Positions 50,992 through 56,501 of a stretch of DNA of 56,501 nt are shown here, one piece after another. A program made the position numbers and the translations under genes. Position 1 is the first letter of the stretch. Every line of letters begins with the position of its first letter. Source of the stretch: Gracilaria domingensis (Eukaryota; Rhodophyta; Florideophyceae; Gracilariales; Gracilariaceae); assembly GCA_022539475.1 (NCBI GenBank), contig VCMS01000411.1:1-56501 (forward strand). The letters run 5' to 3'. The notes below the pieces were generated by a model. The model was not told the origin of the DNA. It was given only the letters and a program-made list of their open reading frames with translations, and made no database searches.

Positions 50992-51900
50992 ATGAACTCC
51001 CAGTCCGACATGCCTCCCAGTCCGCCTCCGAGTCCCAGATACTCTGACGTCCCTCAGGCCTCATCTCCCGCCCGAAGGACTCGGGCCGTTATTGTTGGAA
51101 GGGGGCGTATAGGTACCATGCTGGCGAACGAAGAAGATACGGTCATTTCCGCACACGAATTCTGCAGCATGGCTGCTACCTCTCATCTTTCTGATGTACC
51201 GATACTAGTTTGTGGAAGAACGAACACCCTGGAGACCGTAATTCAGGCTTGCCCTTATTCGCTCAGAGAGAATCTCGTTTTCTTCCAGAATGGAGACATC
51301 ATACCATTGCTTTCGAAGCTCGGTGTGGACAAATGTTCAAAAGTTGTCCTATACGTTGGTGTCCCCTCAAGAAACGCAGCTCCGCAGGATGGTGTCACTG
51401 CTCAAAGTCCGGATGGTCTCACTGTCGCAACAGGAAAGTGGGCCTCCAACGTTGCAGACAGGTTTAGGTCTATGGGTCTCACTTGCGGGGTTGTCGACGA
51501 AGACACATTTCTCGTAAGCTATTATGAGAAGCTCGTGTGGCTATCAGCGTCCAACATCGTCGGGGCCTCAAGAGGTTTCATTCCTATGGACGTAGTCGCT
51601 ACGGAGTGTAGTACGGTTGTGCTCACAATAATGAAAGAGCTGTTGAAGATAGTTTCGCTTAAGACAAGTACTACTTTCAACCTGGAAGAGACCGTTGGGC
51701 GACTTCTTGCATATGGGAAAACTCTCGTTGGCTTCCCTACTTCTTTCTCCGACTTTCAGTTTAGGAACGCGTACTTCTACGACTTTTCCCGCCAAGAAAG
51801 AAACATTGTAGGCGGTGCCCCCGCTCCTTTTCATACAAACTACGTCAACGTTGTTAAGGAAAAGTTATCCCCCTCCCCATTCCCCCAGCTTTCAGGTTAG
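50992..51900 (+). CDS. Ketopantoate-reductase-like dehydrogenase, copy 3
   Basis: Intact, 302 residues from MNSQSDMPPSPP; two residues longer than copy 1 because the stop is replaced (ending LSG). The Rossmann motif VGRGRIGTML and the YYEKLVWLSA segment are intact. Same predicted NADPH-dependent 2-oxo-acid reduction as copy 1. Confidence 0.8.
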   Translation: MNSQSDMPPSPPPSPRYSDVPQASSPARRTRAVIVGRGRIGTMLANEEDTVISAHEFCSMAATSHLSDVPILVCGRTNTLETVIQACPYSLRENLVFFQNGDIIPLLSKLGVDKCSKVVLYVGVPSRNAAPQDGVTAQSPDGLTVATGKWASNVADRFRSMGLTCGVVDEDTFLVSYYEKLVWLSASNIVGASRGFIPMDVVATECSTVVLTIMKELLKIVSLKTSTTFNLEETVGRLLAYGKTLVGFPTSFSDFQFRNAYFYDFSRQERNIVGGAPAPFHTNYVNVVKEKLSPSPFPQLSG

Positions 51901-52443
51901 AACACATGACTTTTCGGTGTTGTAAACCTTTTAGAGATAGTTAAACATAAAAGTTACTTTATCGAAATGACCTGTTCCTATTACATTACTTATACTGTTC
52001 GTCCTTCTGTGGTTCAAATATGCCCCTTTAAATCCTACATCCCTTATCACTAATACTTCGCTAAGATTTTGCTAGATAGAAAATGGTCATTCCATATCAT
52101 TAAAGTGCACGATACTAGTAACGAAACAAGTACAAAAATTGTGATATTTCTGAAGAACTAAGCGTTTGCATTACTTGGGGCACCCGTATAAAGTAAGGTA
52201 AACCTTTTATGGGTTTCAACCCGTAATGGAGGTTGTTTTACTCTTCTTGATTTCTAAGCTCATGTTAAAGATATTTACAGTTTTCTTTACCCACTTGAAC
52301 CCGTACATATAATTTATGACTAAATCATCCTTTCTTTACTTCAAATCGATGCAAAAACTTCTCCTCCTAGTAACGTTTTAAAACAGTACTACAATACCCG
52401 TATATGGTCGTTCTTAGATTCTTTTTATACTACGAAACACCTT
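51901..52443. other. AT-rich spacer between reductase and HAD2 (copy 3), no gene seen
   Basis: Counterpart of 8269-8817; should contain the HAD2 promoter. No frames of note. Confidence 0.4.
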
Positions 52444-53393
52444 GTGAACATCAATCACATCCTTCTCATTCGTATACCCATACCCATTTGCAAAACGAAC
52501 CCTTTGGAAAGCTTTCAAAACATGTATAACTCAGAAGTTAGAGCCCAAGAAGTAACTCCTCAGCAGCTGGCTAACGAAATATTCGAAAATGGCTACGCCG
52601 TGATTAGTAATGTTGACGGTACTCTGAAAAGAGCTGGGGAGAACATTCCTGCCGAAACAGTCAAATGCATGAAGTACATCAACGCACTCGTTGGTTTCGG
52701 AATTGCTACTGGGCGAGATATAGAGGATGCCGAGAGTTTCATGGAGCACCTGGGTGGCTACACTTTTGGCATCTCTGGAAACCAAGGCGCACCGGTGAGA
52801 TTATCCAATGGTACCGAAATTGATCAGGACCTTGACCGGGAAGGCTACGAAAGATGTGCAGCCGAACTTGAGAGACTTGCACTCTCCTTAAATGAATCGC
52901 ACGACTTCACGAAGAGCGTCAACAAGCAGTGGTGAGCACTAGAAAAGACAGTGGACTCCCTAACTTCACGTACAATGGACTCTCGAAGTGGAAAACAGAA
53001 GTTAACTCCGGTATTTCAAAAGTGTTGACATCCTTTCCGAACCTGGTTGCGTACCCTCAAGATGAAAACTGTGACATAGGGGACATTCGTTTCACGAAAA
53101 ATAGTGGGGCGCTAGCCTTGGTTGAAAACGACCCCCAGTTCGACACACATTTAATCGTTGCTTTCGGGAATGCTTCCAATGATGGCCCTCTATATGAAAT
53201 GGCAACCCTGGCAGTTCATGTGAAGGGAGAAGACCATCCAGCAGCGGTAACATATCTTGTTGATGGGGTGGAGGACGTGCATGAGACCATCAGAAGGGTG
53301 GCAGAACTGTACGGGTACAGAAAATGCAAGTGTCAATGGTTTAGAAATGCTCTTGGAATTTGTTTCCAGTGCTACGATGCCTTTAATACTTAG
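52444..53393 (+). pseudogene. HAD-superfamily phosphatase (HAD2), copy 3, frameshifted
   Basis: Motif I reads ISNVDGTL: the nucleophile Asp is Asn in this copy. A one-base loss near 52905 (after LSLNESH) shifts the frame; it resumes from about 52929 and keeps FGNASNDGPLYE. So this copy is broken twice, structurally and catalytically, unlike copies 1 and 2. Confidence 0.85.
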
Positions 53394-53445
53394 CTATGAT
53401 ATGAGATCTCAGTAATAAAAGTGTCGTATATATCTCAATACCCTT

Positions 53446-54284
53446 TTATGATTCATGGTGGTTTTTATCGTGCTGCTTTTCCTCGTAGCCGTACAACAGA
53501 GCCACCAACATAATTGTCGAATGTACATCCTCCACGCTTTCGAACAGGTTGTGTACTCCACCCGGGATACAATCTTCTTTGACGTGAACGCCGTACACGC
53601 CTACCTCATGCAAAGGCCCGTCGCTCAAAGCACTTCCGAACGTCACGACGTCATCCGTATCAATAAATCTCGGTTCATTATCCACAAGATTTTCTCCTCC
53701 GCTTCCTTTTGTGTATCGCTTGTCCACAATTTCGCAACTTTTATCGCCGGGATAGATAACAAACGCATCCATCTTCTGCAACAGGTCCCCAATAGCAGAA
53801 TCCACTTCTTCTTTCCACTGCCACAGTTTGTTGTACACGAAATTGGGAAGGCCACTATCACTTCTGGTCTCCACGAACCCCTTGTCATCATCATTCACAA
53901 TACCATGCCTCCTATTCAAATCCCTTGCCAGGAACAGTAGTCCGTCAACAGTGTGGTCAAGGGTGTGATCATTGAATGCACCCTTAATTTCCCTCTCGTC
54001 AGAGAAACGCAGGAAAGCTCCATGATTCGCCGAGACACCAAACTTATAGTCTCCGAGTCCTTCCATTTTCCCCTCCACGTCGCCCACATCACCCCCTGTG
54101 ACAAGTCCGAAACCAACACGTTCGTCAATGAACTTCATACACTTCACAACTTCTTCTGGAATTGACTCTCCTTCTCTTCTCAACGTTCCATCAACGGAAC
54201 TTAATATACCGTAACCATTGGCATATATGAACTTAGACAAGGTATTTGGTGAAATTCCGCCAAGTCTCTCTGTTCCTCTGCCAT
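53446..54284 (-). CDS. Inactive HAD paralogue (HAD1), copy 3, no nonsense codons
   Basis: The only HAD1 copy open over the whole domain: Gly and Tyr stand where copies 1 and 2 have stops. By homology it begins MAEEQRDLAE at 54284, but one A is missing near 54253, so that start is out of frame; the frame is otherwise open to 54324. LSSVDGTL (Ser for the nucleophile), LVTGGD, FGVSANHGAF and FGSALSDGPLHE show a HAD fold without the catalytic Asp. Likely role, if expressed, is binding or regulation rather than catalysis; a partner of HAD2 is conceivable. Confidence 0.75.
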
Positions 54285-54618
54285 TTTTCCTGATACAGTC
54301 ACCATACTGCCACAAGTACCGCATAGACAGGAACTGTATAGACTTCTCAGTTTCATACTTCTCTTAAAAGCAACCTTAAGTGCAGTTTCAGAAATGTTAG
54401 GACGCTACATGTTCAATTGCGAATTGACTGGTGCCACCAATGATGTTAACGATACCGAGCATTTGGCATGTTGCAATTAGACGCAACTGGACCAAAGACG
54501 TTTGACATTTGTTCAATTACCAGCCTGCCGCACCTTTCTATGTTCATATTATAGCCTTGTAATAGTATACTACTCTTAATACTCGCAAGACACACATAAT
54601 TTACTAATCATCTCATTC

Positions 54619-56501
54619 TCATCCACTTCGAGGCGCTCGCAGCCTCATTATTGGCAAATCGTCATCACTACTACTCTCGAGCACTTCGGTTCTACCGGCG
54701 TCCGCTTCCACACCAATCTCCACGACCACTTGGTCTTCGTCCATGTCAACCGCCCCACCCTCCTTATCGGACAACAGTTCATCCTCCGCCTCCTCCTCCT
54801 CGTCACCATTGACAAACGTGGGTCGGAAATCCCGCACCCGATGAACAGCATCAGGTAGTGCGTAGCCCTCTGGTACCATGTACATGTGGTATCTAACCAG
54901 CAAACCATAGACTCGGGCCTATCCACCTTGTCCTTCCCACTTGCTCCAGCATGTGTCACATCACCACGGCCCACGAATACAGAGTACGGTGGGATGATTA
55001 TCTTCTTCGCTGGATACACCTCCGACATCACTCGCAACTGTTGGTTGTTCATCCCCACCAGTTGATGGCTTCCAGCGCTCACCCAGAGAGGAAAGCCCTC
55101 TTTCCCAGAGGCCATTACAAAGTATCCGGGGTTGCCAGTATTCATTGTTTCCTTCGTAACCAGACCACTGAAGTCGGTGTGCAGCGTCTGGCGCTTGCAC
55201 TTTCTCGTCGTCCCCAGAAATCGACCACCAGTTTTCGGAGTGTACATCTTCACAGCTTCCCTTTCATTGTCCCATAGTCCCAAAGCCGCAGCAATTGTAC
55301 CCATTCGAACATCAAGTAAAGCACGCGACCTTACAACCCACCTGAGCTCCTCATTATCCTCCGGCTTCTCCACCGTACCCCAACGTGTCGACATCACTCT
55401 CCCCTCAAATGGTCCATCGCTACCGTCCTTCCATCCTTCATCATCGTTGATTATTTGAACAAACGACTTCTGTTCCTCTCCTTTCCGTATATCCGGCATC
55501 GCTCCATACTCATTCTCGAAGAAGTCCACCAACTTCCCCGACACATCTCCGAACTCCCGAACTTCTTCCAACTCCTCCCATTTAGGGACACCATTATCCG
55601 TCGCAAAGCCATCAAGCACGCAATATCCATTCTGCCTTAGCTCAGCTTGCATTCGGGCGAAGAACATTTGCCCAAATTCGTCATGCTCCTTCGCAGCAAC
55701 CCACAGCACCTCTTCATCATCCATACCTGTCGGTCGAGTACGAGGATACTGCATACCAAATGTCTCCGCCCGTAGGCGATGTTCAGCCCTTGCAGCGTGC
55801 CAAAAGACAAGATGGTGTACATCTCTGAGATTCGAGACACTTAGCAGCTCCGACCTATGTCCCTTCGGCAAGTGAATGACTCTGAGCCAGGGGTCCTTGT
55901 GCTCAATTACGTTCTTCCCTTGCCATTCCTGCGGTCTCAGCCTGGCATACCCGCACCATGATGGGTTCAGTGGGCCATCATATGGGTCACCTCGAACAAG
56001 TCCGTGCTCCTCAGATTCCGGAAGAGCTGTAGGTAACTCGTCATCAAATGACCCCCCACCTGTCTCTTGCTGATCGTCTGGCGCAGCATCTTTCTCGACG
56101 GTGACAACCCGTGGAACTGTCACAGAAAGAAGCTCATCGTCATCCACAAATGCAGAACTGCCTGCGTTCTCTGCATTCGCTCCCTCTCCCAATGCCACGA
56201 ACTGAACCTTCATCGACCTTCCTCTCAGCACATGTTCATTTAGTTGAGACATCAGGTCATCCGGTGTCATGCTGTTCAGAGTAGATCTCATCTGTTGTGT
56301 GAAAGTCTTTCTCCGTTTCTTCCTCGGCGGAGCCCGCTGTTCTTCTTCAGAGCTATCCAGAACTTCTATGGCACCTCGATTTCGGCCGTGTTCAATTTCC
56401 CTATAACTCACCTGCGCCCGTTCTCGTGCACTTCTTCGCGGCTCCCCTTCTTCACTGGCAGATGTTGCAGCAGCAGCAGCGGGAGTCCTCCTCTTTTGTC
56501 A
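54619..56501 (-). pseudogene. Predicted DSBH Fe(II) dioxygenase, copy 3, one frameshift, 5' end outside window
   Basis: Open from the window edge through the metal site: LHTDFSG, GKEGFPLWVSAGSHQLVG and GDVTHAGASGKDK are in one frame. The missing A at about 54903 (PESMV instead of PESMD) then shifts the frame; the acidic C-terminus continues at 54903-54619. The lesion of copy 2 is absent here. Same protein as at 29534-31428. Confidence 0.7.

Larger units (their letters stand above)
48237..56501 (-). mobile_element. Multigene repeat unit, copy 3 (inverted)
   Basis: Reverse-complement order of copy 1 from the terminal segment to the dioxygenase gene, where the window ends; the ParB gene should lie just outside. 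It shares the epimerase deletions with copy 1 but lacks the two HAD1 stops. Confidence 0.85.

Overview
This 56.5-kb window comes from a eukaryotic nuclear genome with few or no introns. Recognisable enzyme genes are single uninterrupted frames, TATA-like boxes lie just upstream of several starts, and there are no bacterial operons or ribosome-binding sites. It is dominated by mobile elements: Ty3/Gypsy-like LTR elements, a Plavaka/CACTA-like transposase, a pogo-like transposase, a tRNA-like SINE head and a large inverted repeat. A repeat-rich florideophyte red alga would fit, but the organism is an inference with low confidence; a fungus or another protist is not excluded.

The main structure is a multigene unit present three times: copy 1 (+) about 3.24-12.47 kb, copy 2 (+) about 27.5-38.42 kb, and copy 3 (-) 48.24-56.50 kb, running off the right edge. 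In unit order it carries a ParB/sulfiredoxin-fold protein, a predicted double-stranded beta-helix Fe(II) dioxygenase, two convergent paralogous HAD phosphatase-like genes (one lacking the nucleophilic Asp), a ketopantoate-reductase-like dehydrogenase, ribulose-phosphate 3-epimerase, a tandem array of three related hairpins, and a basic coiled-coil protein. All three copies stop at the same sequence (CTTTGCAGAACACAG). At that point each abuts a different interior position of an LTR element of one family. Each copy is broken at different places, but for most genes at least one copy is open over the affected stretch. Patterns of shared mutations conflict, which suggests conversion between copies.

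Layout: 1-2.4 kb, decayed Ty3/Gypsy element (-); 2.5-3.1 kb, SINE head and zinc-finger remnant; unit copy 1; 12.47-15.19 kb, 3' part of an LTR element (E1) with an antisense ORF next to the polypurine tract; 15.2-18.4 kb, a truncated ORF, an AT-rich island and three near-perfect palindromes; 18.47-21.74 kb, broken Plavaka-like transposase; 21.9-24.1 kb, coiled-coil gene (-); 24.5-25.3 kb, SET-domain gene (-); 25.36-27.45 kb, a 2.1-kb inverted repeat with outward-facing TATA boxes, firing left to SET and right to ParB; unit copy 2; 38.42-45.77 kb, LTR element E2 inserted in a pogo-like transposase (rest at 45.77-46.54 kb); 46.55-48.24 kb, 5' LTR and gag of E3; unit copy 3.

How the genes might work together is inference only. 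ParB-fold protein plus DSBH oxygenase suggests a nucleic-acid modification or replication role, with HAD, reductase and epimerase genes as captured metabolic cargo. The inverted repeat may be a divergent promoter and/or an origin. Assembly quality limits these conclusions: an N flanked by duplicated sequence at 38,011 and an indel-dense stretch at 3.2-5.4 kb suggest some lesions are sequencing artefacts.
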